DNA from: an uncultured Oscillospiraceae bacterium
Lineage (GTDB): Bacteria > Bacillota > Clostridia > Oscillospirales > Acutalibacteraceae
Reading direction: 5' to 3'
NCBI GenBank assembly: GCA_902489595.1
Contig: CABUAS010000040.1
Location: forward strand, 1-15,355
Length of the DNA: 15,355 bases
Made by a program: the position numbers and the translations under genes. The notes below the pieces were generated by a model. It saw only the letters and a list, made by a program, of their open reading frames with translations. It did no database searches and was not told the origin of the DNA. Below, one piece after another: positions 7,122 through 15,029 of this stretch; the first letter of the stretch is position 1, and every line of letters begins with the position of its first letter.

Positions 7122-8150
7122 ATGCAGAATGAAATAACAAAAAGGCAGAAGCTGCTTGATGAAAACGGCAATCTTGCAAATCCGGGTTGGTGCAGGCGCA
7201 ATCTTTACGATTACAATATCGAAAAGAAAAGCGTAAGCACAATGCGCCTGAAGGAGTGGGATTTTTATCAGGTGTCAAACGGCAGATATATGGTGCAGAT
7301 TAATATTTTCAATATCTCGCTTGCTACCTGCGCAACGTTCGGTTTTGTTGATTTGCTCACATGTATGAAGTTTGATACTATGGCAATGGAACTGATTACG
7401 CCGAATAAAAACAGACTGAACAAAAACGGCGATACGCCCAACAGTATTGCTTTCGGCAAAGGCAGTAACAGGGCAGAGTTTGTTACAACCGATGATTGCC
7501 ACCATATTAAATTCAGCGGCGTTTGCAGGGGTAAAAAGATTGATGCTGAATTTTTCTGCAACCGCCTGCCGAATCATGAAAGCATAACGATTGCAATTCC
7601 GTTTAAAGAACAGGGGCATTTTTTCTACACAAATAAAATTAATTGCCTGAATACATACGGAATCGTTGTTTACGGCGGCGAAAAATTTGAATTCAGCCGG
7701 GAAAACAGTTTCACTGTGCTTGACTGGGGCAGAGGTATCTGGCCGTATTCAAATATGTGGTACTGGGCAAACGGCAGTGCGTTTGTTGACGGCAAGATTT
7801 TCGGCTTTGAACTTACATGGGGCTTCGGCAATGACGATAATGCCTCCGAAACGGCGTTGTTTTATGACGGCAAATGCCATAAAATCGGCAGGGTTCACCT
7901 TGAATTTGACCCCGAACTCGGCAAACGCTGGATGGAGGATTGGCATTTTATAAGCGAAGACGGCAGGCTTGATCTGACGATGACGCCGTTTTATGATAAC
8001 TGCACCGAAATGATGCCGCTGAATCTTGTAGGTATGAACACACATCAGGTACATGGTTTGTGGAACGGCACCGTCACCCTTGACGACGGCACAACGCTTG
8101 AAATTAAAGACATGTACGCCTTCTGTGAAAAGGTTTATAATAAGTGGTAA
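7122..8150 (+). CDS. DUF2804 domain-containing protein, function unknown
   Basis: 342 aa from the preferred start at 7122 (348 aa from the ATG at 7104, which lacks a ribosome binding site). It matches the DUF2804 family along its length: an N-terminal QKLLDENGNLANPGWCR segment, the aromatic-rich core DWGRGIWPYSNMWYW (about residues 199-213), a FGFELTWGFGND stretch, SEDGRLDLTMTPF, and a C-terminal block with HQVHGLWNGTVTLDDG and FCEKVYNKW. No signal peptide or membrane segment is evident, so it is probably cytoplasmic. The many Trp, Gly and beta-type segments suggest a beta-rich fold, perhaps binding a carbohydrate or lipid, but that is speculation; no catalytic motif is identifiable. It is the last gene before the shared terminator at 8196-8232 and probably has its own transcription unit or follows Tex. 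The family assignment is firm and the function is not. Confidence 0.88.
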   Translation: MQNEITKRQKLLDENGNLANPGWCRRNLYDYNIEKKSVSTMRLKEWDFYQVSNGRYMVQINIFNISLATCATFGFVDLLTCMKFDTMAMELITPNKNRLNKNGDTPNSIAFGKGSNRAEFVTTDDCHHIKFSGVCRGKKIDAEFFCNRLPNHESITIAIPFKEQGHFFYTNKINCLNTYGIVVYGGEKFEFSRENSFTVLDWGRGIWPYSNMWYWANGSAFVDGKIFGFELTWGFGNDDNASETALFYDGKCHKIGRVHLEFDPELGKRWMEDWHFISEDGRLDLTMTPFYDNCTEMMPLNLVGMNTHQVHGLWNGTVTLDDGTTLEIKDMYAFCEKVYNKW

Positions 8151-8195
8151 TATAAGATTAAAAGCGTATAAGTTTCAGCAATGTTGTTATAAAAT

Positions 8196-8232
8196 AAACC
8201 CCTGTAAGAATTTTTAATTCTTACAGGGGTTT
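8196..8232. terminator. Bidirectional rho-independent terminator between convergent genes
   Basis: AAACCCCTGTAAGAATT and its exact complement form a 17-bp stem around a TTT loop. On the + strand it is followed by TTGTTTG after the TTT of the stem; on the - strand the stem ends in TTT and runs into ATTTTAT. It lies between the ends of the DUF2804 gene (8150) and the phosphoesterase gene (8243) and should stop transcription from both sides, marking the end of the glg operon. Confidence 0.93.
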
Positions 8233-8242
8233 GTTGTTTGTA

Positions 8243-9247
8243 TTATGCAGATACTTTTTCAAATGTATACAGTTTATCAACATCCTGTTCATTCACATGA
8301 ATGGTTGTTAATGTAAACGAAGGAGCGGTGTTTTTTGAGCCTGCGGCACTGTATCCGCCAAGGCTGCTTAACTGGTAATAGCGATTATTATAGAGATAAG
8401 TAATATTATCGCTGTGCACATGGGCAGTTGAAAGCAATGTGATATATTCATTATTCTCGGTTTTTTCATCAAAAAGAGAATTTTTCTCTATATCGCTCAC
8501 TGAATAGTCATCTGAAAAAGGAAAATTATTATACGCTGTTCCTTGTTTGTATGCCGTTTCAAATGCAGGTGTGGGCATATGAAAGAAAACACTGGTTTTA
8601 ACTTTTCTTTCGTTAATTCCGTTAAGAAGCCAATCAATCTGATTTTCCTTTATGTAATCATACTCCCCTTTATCATCAAGGGAATGGGAATCGAGTATGG
8701 CTAACGAATGAACCAATTCACCGTTTTGTTTCAGGTCAATGAAAAACTGCATTGTGCCTTCAATTCCTTTTTCATTGCCTGCAATAAAGTTTTCATATTG
8801 AAGCATAAAGGCAATTAAATCCTGATTTGAACCGTCTTTCTGCCCATCATTATTGCCCGGGGCAAAAGTCCATGGCACATTGTAACTTTCAATAAGTTCA
8901 GCGAAAAGCGAAACTGCTTTGTATTTATTGTATGACAGCTTTGAGTTGTAGCCTTCAACCAAATCTCCGTCAACAATAATTAAGTCACACGGTGTTTTAT
9001 CCAGCACGGTTTTTAATTCATCAAGTGTTTTTTTGTCATTACTGCAGGTTCCGTTAATAAAATGAGTGTCATTAATTTTAAGTATTTTAAATTCATCGCC
9101 TGCGGTAATGTCCAATGAAATATTTTTGTTGTTATATATTTCGTCATAACTGTTTTGTATTTCATAAGTGTTTTTGGAACAACTTATCAGTGAAAGAGTT
9201 AAAACGATTACTAAAACAGCCGAAATAATTATTTTAAATTTTTTCAT
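8243..9247 (-). CDS. Predicted lipoprotein metallophosphoesterase (calcineurin-like)
   Basis: 334 aa, predicted to be exported and lipid-anchored: a basic start (MKKFK), a hydrophobic core to about residue 20, and the lipobox LISC with Cys23. The calcineurin-like metallophosphoesterase motifs appear in order: NDTH (Asp60, His62), DGD (93-95), GNND (131-134), HMP (His223) and AHVH (275-278), with the QIDWLLNGINE helix (203-213) typical of the family. GNND replaces the usual GNHD/E, losing the His thought to act in catalysis, and the last motif has Ala for Gly. The substrate is unknown; the Dcr2-like/purple acid phosphatase side of the family is the nearest resemblance. It lies 15 nt after glgA with AGGA nine bases before its ATG, so it is probably the last gene of the glg operon. 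Its sequence is visibly more AT-rich than the glg genes, which suggests separate acquisition. Confidence 0.82.
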   Translation of the reverse strand: MKKFKIIISAVLVIVLTLSLISCSKNTYEIQNSYDEIYNNKNISLDITAGDEFKILKINDTHFINGTCSNDKKTLDELKTVLDKTPCDLIIVDGDLVEGYNSKLSYNKYKAVSLFAELIESYNVPWTFAPGNNDGQKDGSNQDLIAFMLQYENFIAGNEKGIEGTMQFFIDLKQNGELVHSLAILDSHSLDDKGEYDYIKENQIDWLLNGINERKVKTSVFFHMPTPAFETAYKQGTAYNNFPFSDDYSVSDIEKNSLFDEKTENNEYITLLSTAHVHSDNITYLYNNRYYQLSSLGGYSAAGSKNTAPSFTLTTIHVNEQDVDKLYTFEKVSA

Positions 9248-9262
9248 TTCGTTTTTTCCTGA

Positions 9263-10684
9263 TTATTTGAGCAGGGATTTGTACATTTTGATGTATTCGT
9301 TTGCCGATTTGCCCCAGCTCATATCGCATTCAAGAGCACGCTTAACGAGCGTCGGCCAATAATCCTTGCTGTTATATGCGTCAACTGCTCTGTAAATTGC
9401 GCCGAGCATATCGTAAGCGTCATAGGTTTTAAAGGTAAAGCCGTTGCCTTCTCCGTCACCGCTGTCGGTAATTGAGTCTTTAAGACCGCCTGTTTCACGA
9501 ACAATCGGCAGTGTGCCGTAGCGCAGTGCTACCATCTGTGAAAGTCCGCACGGTTCGCTCTTGCTCGGCATAAGGAACATGTCTGCGCCTGCATAGATTT
9601 TTCTTGCAAGGTCGGGAACAAAGCCAAGCCTTAAGCCGACTTTATCGGGGTATTTATCGTGCAGTTCACGGAAGAAACTTTCATACTGCCATTCGCCTGA
9701 GCCAAGTACAACGTACTGAATATTTCTTTCCCAAAGGCTCTTTTCAAGCACTTCACGCATAAGGTCTACGCCTTTATGACCTACAAGCCTTGTAACTATG
9801 CCGACAATAGGAACATTAGGATCAACGGCAAGACCCATTGCTTTTTGAAGCTCTGCTTTGTTGACTGCTTTTGCCGAGAAATCTTCGGCATTATAGTTCT
9901 GCCACAGTGCAGGGTCTGTTTCGGGGTTGTAGCTTTCAGTGTCAATTCCGTTGAGAATACCGCAAAGCTTCCATGAACGCTGATTTAAAATCTGGTCAAG
10001 GCCGTGTGAATACCATGGGTCCAAAATCTCTTTTGCGTATGTAGGCGAAACGGTTGTAACCTTGTTTGCACATTCAATGCCTGCTTTGAGGAAGTTTACA
10101 AGTCCGTCATACTGTATCAAATCGTAATGCTGCGGAGCAATTCCGAGCACATCTTCAAGCAGTTCATTGCCGTACTTGCCCTGATACTGAATATTGTGAA
10201 TTGTGAAAACAGTTTTGATGTTTTCAAATCCTATCTGATTTGCATAATAGCAACTGTAGTAAAGCGGAGTCAGTGCGCTCTGCCAGTCGTTGCAGTGGAT
10301 AATATCCGGTTTCCAGCCGATAGCGGGGATAATTTCAATAGCCGCTCTTGCGAAAAATGCAAAGCGCTCTGCATCATCGTAATGGCCGTAAATTCCGTCT
10401 CTCTTGAAGTAATACTGATTATCAAGGAAATAGAATACAACGCCGTTCAGTTTTGCCTCGAAAATACCGCAGTACTGCCTTCTCCAGCTGACAGGAACAG
10501 AGATTGAAGTGATAAACTTCATCTTGTCTTTATATTCCTGCTTGATTGAATCGTAAAGCGGCATAACAACACGGCAGCCGATTAATCTTTTGCGCAGCGC
10601 AATGGGCAGTGAGCCTGCAACATCGCCAAGACCGCCTGAAGCCATCCATGGATTTGCCTCAGATGCAACATATAATACTTTCAT
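9263..10684 (-). CDS. glgA: Glycogen synthase (ADP-glucose, GT5)
   Basis: Transfers glucose from ADP-glucose to the non-reducing end of growing alpha-1,4-glucan in the cytoplasm. The 473 aa are typical for bacterial GlgA. The N-terminal GT5 domain begins MKVLYVASEANPW and carries the glycine loop ASGGLGDVAGSLP (15-27). The C-terminal Rossmann domain shows IVTRLVGHKGVDLM, VVLGSGEW, and the nucleotide-sugar site SKSEPCGLSQMVALRYGT with Glu377, at the same number as the E. coli catalytic Glu, followed by ETGGLKD. In E. coli the first loop is KTGGL; here Lys15 is Ala, a variant I believe occurs in some Firmicutes. GGAGG lies seven bases before the ATG, 13 nt after glgD. Its position inside glgBCDA makes the assignment secure. 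Confidence 0.96.
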   Translation of the reverse strand: MKVLYVASEANPWMASGGLGDVAGSLPIALRKRLIGCRVVMPLYDSIKQEYKDKMKFITSISVPVSWRRQYCGIFEAKLNGVVFYFLDNQYYFKRDGIYGHYDDAERFAFFARAAIEIIPAIGWKPDIIHCNDWQSALTPLYYSCYYANQIGFENIKTVFTIHNIQYQGKYGNELLEDVLGIAPQHYDLIQYDGLVNFLKAGIECANKVTTVSPTYAKEILDPWYSHGLDQILNQRSWKLCGILNGIDTESYNPETDPALWQNYNAEDFSAKAVNKAELQKAMGLAVDPNVPIVGIVTRLVGHKGVDLMREVLEKSLWERNIQYVVLGSGEWQYESFFRELHDKYPDKVGLRLGFVPDLARKIYAGADMFLMPSKSEPCGLSQMVALRYGTLPIVRETGGLKDSITDSGDGEGNGFTFKTYDAYDMLGAIYRAVDAYNSKDYWPTLVKRALECDMSWGKSANEYIKMYKSLLK

Positions 10685-10697
10685 TTCGTAACCTCCG

Positions 10698-11819
10698 TTA
10701 AATTCTTGTTCCCTTAGTTAATGTTACAGGGAAAGTCGGAGCGCCTGAAAGTTCAATGCCCGGCTTAACAGAAACATCTTTATCTGCAATAACGCAGTTG
10801 AGCATAGCGTTTTCGCCGATTTCCGCGTCCTGCATAAGAATTGAATTTTTAACAACTGCACCCTTGCCGATTTTTGCACCCTTGAAGATGATTGAATTTT
10901 CAACCGTTCCGTCAATAATACATCCGTCTGCGGCAAGTGAATTGTTGAATTTTGAATCAACGCCGTAAAGTGACGGCATATCATCTCTTTCCTTGGTATA
11001 AATCGGTGTTTTGCTGAAAAGTTTCTGCCTGTTTTCTTTTTCAAGCAGTTTCATTGATACATCATAGTAAGCCTGAACAGATGAGATTGTGCCAACAAAA
11101 CTGTCGGTAGCGTCAAAGGCATAAATTTTCAGTTTGTCAAGGTTTGCCATAATAATGTTTTTCTGGAAAGAAATTTCATTCCTTGAATGAGCGGCAGAAA
11201 TAAGCGTGTCAAGCAGATATTTTTTCATAATGATAACATTTACGCTGTGATAAACATCGCCGTCTGTTTTGTCGTCAAGGCTCATTGCTGTAATTCTGCC
11301 GTCTTCTTCAACCCTGTCAAAGCAAACGATTGATTTGATTTTATCGGGCATAGGTGCTTTAACGCCGACGATTGTAATATCAGCCTCGGTTTTTTCGTGT
11401 GCCTCAAATAAAGCTTCATAGTCGAGAGACAAAACATTGTTGCAGTCGCTCATAACAACATAAGTCTGATTGCTCTGATTCAAAAAGCCCTTGTTGCCGT
11501 AAATAGCATCTATTCTGTTGCCCCACATTGTGGCGGTGCCTACATTAAACGGCGGCAGAATGAATAAGCCGTCATTTTTTCTGCTTAAATCCCACGGCTT
11601 GCCCGTGCCTACATGGTCCATAAGCGACTGGAAATTGGCGTTTGTGATAACGCCGATTTTTGTAATTCCGCTTTCCACCATATTTGAAAGAGGAAAGTCA
11701 ATAAGCCTGTATCTTGAACAGAAAGGCACTGAGCCCATTGTTCTGACGGCAGTAAGACTGTCAAGTGTGCTTTCGTGAATGTTTGCAAAAATCATTCCTA
11801 AAACCTGTTTTCCGTTCAT
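10698..11819 (-). CDS. glgD: GlgD, ADP-glucose pyrophosphorylase-like regulatory subunit
   Basis: Paralogue of GlgC; in Firmicutes GlgD associates with GlgC to form a more active or differently regulated ADP-glucose pyrophosphorylase. The 373 aa comprise a nucleotidyltransferase domain (about 1-255), with SRYRLIDFPLSNMVESGI (35-52) and GTGKPWDL (71-78) as in GlgC, and a C-terminal left-handed beta-helix of hexapeptide-like repeats (about 290-360). The catalytic GGxGxRL loop is replaced by IFANIHEST (10-18), and the metal-binding Asp of the GlgC motif SGDH is lost in MSDCNN (123-128). This supports a non-catalytic or weakly catalytic partner rather than a second GlgC. It starts 2 nt after the glgC stop, with its AGGAGG inside the end of glgC, implying tight coupling and matched amounts of the two subunits. 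Confidence 0.95.
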   Translation of the reverse strand: MNGKQVLGMIFANIHESTLDSLTAVRTMGSVPFCSRYRLIDFPLSNMVESGITKIGVITNANFQSLMDHVGTGKPWDLSRKNDGLFILPPFNVGTATMWGNRIDAIYGNKGFLNQSNQTYVVMSDCNNVLSLDYEALFEAHEKTEADITIVGVKAPMPDKIKSIVCFDRVEEDGRITAMSLDDKTDGDVYHSVNVIIMKKYLLDTLISAAHSRNEISFQKNIIMANLDKLKIYAFDATDSFVGTISSVQAYYDVSMKLLEKENRQKLFSKTPIYTKERDDMPSLYGVDSKFNNSLAADGCIIDGTVENSIIFKGAKIGKGAVVKNSILMQDAEIGENAMLNCVIADKDVSVKPGIELSGAPTFPVTLTKGTRI

Positions 11820-11821
11820 GC

Positions 11822-13030
11822 TTATACCTCCTCTCCCGATTTAATCATAACACCGGGATCAACCTTTGCACCCTTGGTGATTGTTGCGCCTGCGCCGATA
11901 ACTGCAATGCCCCAGTCCTCGGGGTTTTCAAGCTCTTCGGGGATAACGCCGATGTGTGCATCTTCATCAATTACGGCATCTTCCGCAACGATTGAGTAGT
12001 AAACCTTTGCATTTTTCTTTATTGTAACGCCCGGCATAATTACACTGTATCTTATGTCTGCGCCTTCTTCAATAATAACGTTGCTTGAAATTACGCTGTA
12101 ATCAACATTGCCCTCAATTTCACAGCCCTCTGAAATCGAAGAACTTTCAACAACAGCATTTTTGCCGATGTAGTGCGGCGGAGCGATTGGGTTTCTGCTG
12201 TAAATCCGCCAGCTTGGGTCGCTTAAATCAAGGTCAACATTTGGATTAATGATGTCAAGATTAGCCTCCCACAGTGAGTCGATTGTACCGACGTCTTTCC
12301 AATACCCTTTAAACGGAAAAGCAAACATTCTTTCGCCTGCGCCGAGCATTGACGGAATAATGTTTTTGCCGAAATCGTTTGCGGACCCCTCTGTATTTTC
12401 GTCTTCAATAAGATATTTTTTCAACTTGTCCCAACTGAAAACGTATACGCCCATTGACGCTTTGTTTGACTTAGGCTCGGCAGGTTTTTCTGCAAATTCG
12501 TAAATCTTGTCATTTTCGTCAGTTGCAAGAATTCCGAAACGCGATGCCTCTTCCCACGGAACTTCAAGAACTGCGATTGTGCAGGCAGCATCGTTCTTTT
12601 TGTGGAAGTCAATCATCTTTGAATAATTCATTTTGTAGATATGGTCGCCTGAAAGAATTACAACGTATTCGGGGTCATATTTTTCAATGAAATTGATGTT
12701 CTGGTAAATTGCATTTGCAGTGCCCTTGTACCATTCTGCACCGCCGATTGCCTCGTATGGCGACAGAATGTGAACACCGCCGTTCTGCCTGTCTAAATCC
12801 CAAGGCTGACCGTTGCCGAGATAATCGTTGAGTTCAAGCGGCTGATACTGTGTGAGCACGCCAACGGTGTAAATACCGCTGTTTACACAGTTTGAAAGTG
12901 GGAAATCAATGATTCTGTAGTTGCCGCCGTAAGGCACGGCAGGTTTTGCAATGTTTTTTGTAAGAACACCGAGACGGCTTCCCTGACCGCCTGCAAGAAG
13001 CATTGCAACTACATTTGATTTATGTGCCAT
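11822..13030 (-). CDS. glgC: Glucose-1-phosphate adenylyltransferase (ADP-glucose pyrophosphorylase)
   Basis: Catalyses ATP + glucose-1-phosphate to ADP-glucose + PPi, the committed step of bacterial glycogen synthesis. The 402 aa compare with 431 in E. coli. Visible motifs are the pyrophosphorylase loop GGQGSRLGVLTKNIAKP (14-30), YRIIDFPLSN (38-47), GNGQPWDL (72-79), EWYKGTANAI (99-108), the metal/catalytic SGDHIYKMNY (127-136, Asp129), and EFAEKP. The C-terminal part (about 290-400) is a beta-helix with isoleucine/valine hexads. All expected catalytic residues are present, unlike in GlgD. An excellent AGGAGG precedes the ATG, which lies 21 nt after the end of glgB. Allosteric effectors cannot be read from the sequence. 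Confidence 0.97.
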   Translation of the reverse strand: MAHKSNVVAMLLAGGQGSRLGVLTKNIAKPAVPYGGNYRIIDFPLSNCVNSGIYTVGVLTQYQPLELNDYLGNGQPWDLDRQNGGVHILSPYEAIGGAEWYKGTANAIYQNINFIEKYDPEYVVILSGDHIYKMNYSKMIDFHKKNDAACTIAVLEVPWEEASRFGILATDENDKIYEFAEKPAEPKSNKASMGVYVFSWDKLKKYLIEDENTEGSANDFGKNIIPSMLGAGERMFAFPFKGYWKDVGTIDSLWEANLDIINPNVDLDLSDPSWRIYSRNPIAPPHYIGKNAVVESSSISEGCEIEGNVDYSVISSNVIIEEGADIRYSVIMPGVTIKKNAKVYYSIVAEDAVIDEDAHIGVIPEELENPEDWGIAVIGAGATITKGAKVDPGVMIKSGEEV

Positions 13031-13051
13031 AGTATTCCTCCTGTATTTTAT

Positions 13052-14932
13052 CTATTTAACTTTTTCTAAAAACATAGCGTTTAAACCGCCGAGTTTTATG
13101 CCGATACTTTGTTCAAAACCGTGCATTGGTTTTTTCGCTGTTTTGTATGTACCGCAAAGGCGGGATTTTGTTCCGCCGTATTTTTTTAAATTACTGTCAA
13201 AAATGACCTTGTATGTTCCTGCTTCGGGTACGCCGATTCTGTATTCGGTGTGGCTGTTCGGCGTGAAATTGAAAATGCCTATGATTTCTTTGCCCTTTTT
13301 GTTTATCCTGCGGAAAGCGATTGTTGAGTTTGTATTGTCATCGCTTGAAATCCAGCTGAAGCCCTCCCAGCTGTAGTCAATTTCCCACAGTTCGGAGTGT
13401 TCTTTGTAAAACTTATTGAGTTCTCTTGTGAAATCCTGCAATTTCCTGTGTTTTTCATAATCAAGCAGCAGCCAGTCGAGCCCCTCTTTATATGCCCATT
13501 CTTTGAACTGACCGAATTCCTGACCCATAAAGAGCAGTTTTTTGCCGGGGTGAGCCATCATGTAGGAGAGGAAAAGCCTCATTCCGTCAAACTTAGCGTC
13601 GTATTCGCCGGGCATTTTGTTAAGCAGGCTTGCCTTGCCGTGCACAACTTCATCGTGGCTTATCGGCAGTATAAAGTTTTCTGAAAAAGCATAAAAGAAA
13701 CTGAATGTAATGCAGTTGTGGTTGCCTTTTCTGAATAACGGGTCCATAGATGTGTAGCGAAGCATATCGTTCATCCAGCCCATATTCCACTTAAAATTAA
13801 AGCCGAGTCCGCCTATATCGGTAGGCATTGTAATCATAGGCCACGCTGTTGATTCTTCGGCAATCATCATAATTGACGGGTGTTCTTTGAACATTGCCGA
13901 GTTCAGACTTCTGAAAAATTCCACTGCCTCAAGATTTTCACGGCCGCCGTTTTTGTTCGGCGTCCATTCGCCTGCATTTCTGCCGTAGTCAAGGTAAAGC
14001 ATAGATGCAACGGCGTCAACACGCAGACCGTCAAAATGATATTTGTCTGCCCAGTACATTGCAGAGGAAATAAGAAAACTTTTAACTTCGTTTTTGCTGT
14101 AATCAAAAACTCTTGTGCCCCATTCTTTATGTTCGCCTTTTTTCATATCGCTGTATTCGTAAAGCGGTTCACCGTCAAATTCATAAAGACCATAAGCGTC
14201 TTTAGGAAAATGAGCAGGTACCCAGTCAAGAATTACACCGATGCCTGCTTTGTGGCAGGTGTCAACAAAATACATTAAGTCTTCGGGTGTGCCGTAGCGT
14301 GAGGTGGGGGCAAAATAGCCGGTTACCTGATAGCCCCAGGAGCCGTCATACGGAAATTCCATAATCGGCATCATTTCAATATGGGTGTAGCCCATATCTT
14401 TAACATAAGGCACGAGTTCTTCAGCCATTTCACGGTATGAAAGAAAATCGCCGTTTTCATGCTGCTTCCATGAGCCGAAATGAATTTCGTAAATGTTTAC
14501 AGGCTTTTCAAGAATGTTTGATTTTTTACATTCTGTTTTCCACTTTTTGTCACTCCATCTGTAATTGGAAAGTTCGTATACTTTTGACGCTGTGCCCGGT
14601 CTTGTTTCGGCGTGAACTGCATACGGGTCTGCTTTGTCAACAATTCTGCCGTCAGCAGTATGAATTGAGTATTTATAGCAGTCAAAAACTTTGACGCCGT
14701 CAATAACAGCTTCCCAGATACCGTCTGCAACGGGAATCATATAATTCGCCTCGTTGTTCCAGCCGTTGAAATCACCTATAACCGAAACTGCAGTTGCATG
14801 CGGAGCCCATACACGAAAAACAAAAGTATCCTCTTTAAGTTTATGAACGCCGAAAAAATCATATGCCCTGTAATTTTCACCTTTGTTGAAAAGATAAATC
14901 GGGAACTGATATTCTTCTTTTATTTCTATCAA
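13052..14932 (-). CDS. glgB: 1,4-alpha-glucan branching enzyme (GH13)
   Basis: Cuts alpha-1,4-glucan and re-attaches the piece in alpha-1,6 linkage to branch glycogen. From the preferred TTG start at 14932 it has 626 aa; the longest open frame begins at 15013 (653 aa). That ATG overlaps the -35 box, and GGAG at 14942-14945 sits directly against the ATG at 14941 but nine bases before the TTG, so TTG is favoured. Residues below count from TTG. A CBM48 domain (about 33-120, RVWAPHATAVSVIGDFNGW) is followed by the GH13 barrel with DGLRVDAVASM (nucleophile Asp306), IAEEST (acid/base Glu, 359), and ISHDEVVHGK (Asp427), then a C-terminal beta domain. The extra N-terminal domain of longer GlgB forms is absent, as in many Gram-positives. 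It is the first gene of the glg operon. Confidence 0.95.
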   Translation of the reverse strand: MIEIKEEYQFPIYLFNKGENYRAYDFFGVHKLKEDTFVFRVWAPHATAVSVIGDFNGWNNEANYMIPVADGIWEAVIDGVKVFDCYKYSIHTADGRIVDKADPYAVHAETRPGTASKVYELSNYRWSDKKWKTECKKSNILEKPVNIYEIHFGSWKQHENGDFLSYREMAEELVPYVKDMGYTHIEMMPIMEFPYDGSWGYQVTGYFAPTSRYGTPEDLMYFVDTCHKAGIGVILDWVPAHFPKDAYGLYEFDGEPLYEYSDMKKGEHKEWGTRVFDYSKNEVKSFLISSAMYWADKYHFDGLRVDAVASMLYLDYGRNAGEWTPNKNGGRENLEAVEFFRSLNSAMFKEHPSIMMIAEESTAWPMITMPTDIGGLGFNFKWNMGWMNDMLRYTSMDPLFRKGNHNCITFSFFYAFSENFILPISHDEVVHGKASLLNKMPGEYDAKFDGMRLFLSYMMAHPGKKLLFMGQEFGQFKEWAYKEGLDWLLLDYEKHRKLQDFTRELNKFYKEHSELWEIDYSWEGFSWISSDDNTNSTIAFRRINKKGKEIIGIFNFTPNSHTEYRIGVPEAGTYKVIFDSNLKKYGGTKSRLCGTYKTAKKPMHGFEQSIGIKLGGLNAMFLEKVK

Positions 14933-14941
14933 AAATATCAT

Positions 14942-14945
14942 CTCC
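14942..14945 (-). promoter_or_regulatory. glgB: Ribosome binding site favouring a TTG start for glgB
   Basis: Read on the - strand, AAAAGGAG is immediately followed by ATGATATTTTTG. The ATG leaves no spacing to GGAG, whereas the in-frame TTG is nine bases away, a normal distance. The choice removes only MIF from the product relative to the ATG at 14941. Confidence 0.6.
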
Positions 14946-14984
14946 TTTTGCCGTATTTTGCTTTTGATATTTATATACATTAAG

Positions 14985-15013
14985 ATTGTAACACTATATT
15001 TTGTAATATGCAA
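14985..15013 (-). promoter_or_regulatory. Sigma-A type promoter with extended -10 for the glg operon
   Basis: On the - strand TTGCAT (15013-15008), a 17-bp spacer, and TACAAT (14990-14985), preceded by TGT that gives an extended -10 (TGnTACAAT). Boxes match the consensus at 4/6 and 5/6. Transcription would begin near 14978 and leave a leader of about 45 nt before the TTG start of glgB. The surrounding DNA is AT-rich. No other promoter of this quality is seen between the glg genes. Confidence 0.72.
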
Positions 15014-15029
15014 GGATTTTTTGTTTAGT

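Noticed and set aside
10127..10507. 126-codon open frame on the + strand inside glgA
   Set aside because: It is antisense to a conserved gene and has no recognisable protein features; it is a shadow frame.
13880..14278. 132-codon open frame on the + strand inside glgB
   Set aside because: It lies opposite the catalytic domain of glgB, has a Phe/Val/Cys-rich composition and no ribosome binding site of note; it is a shadow frame.
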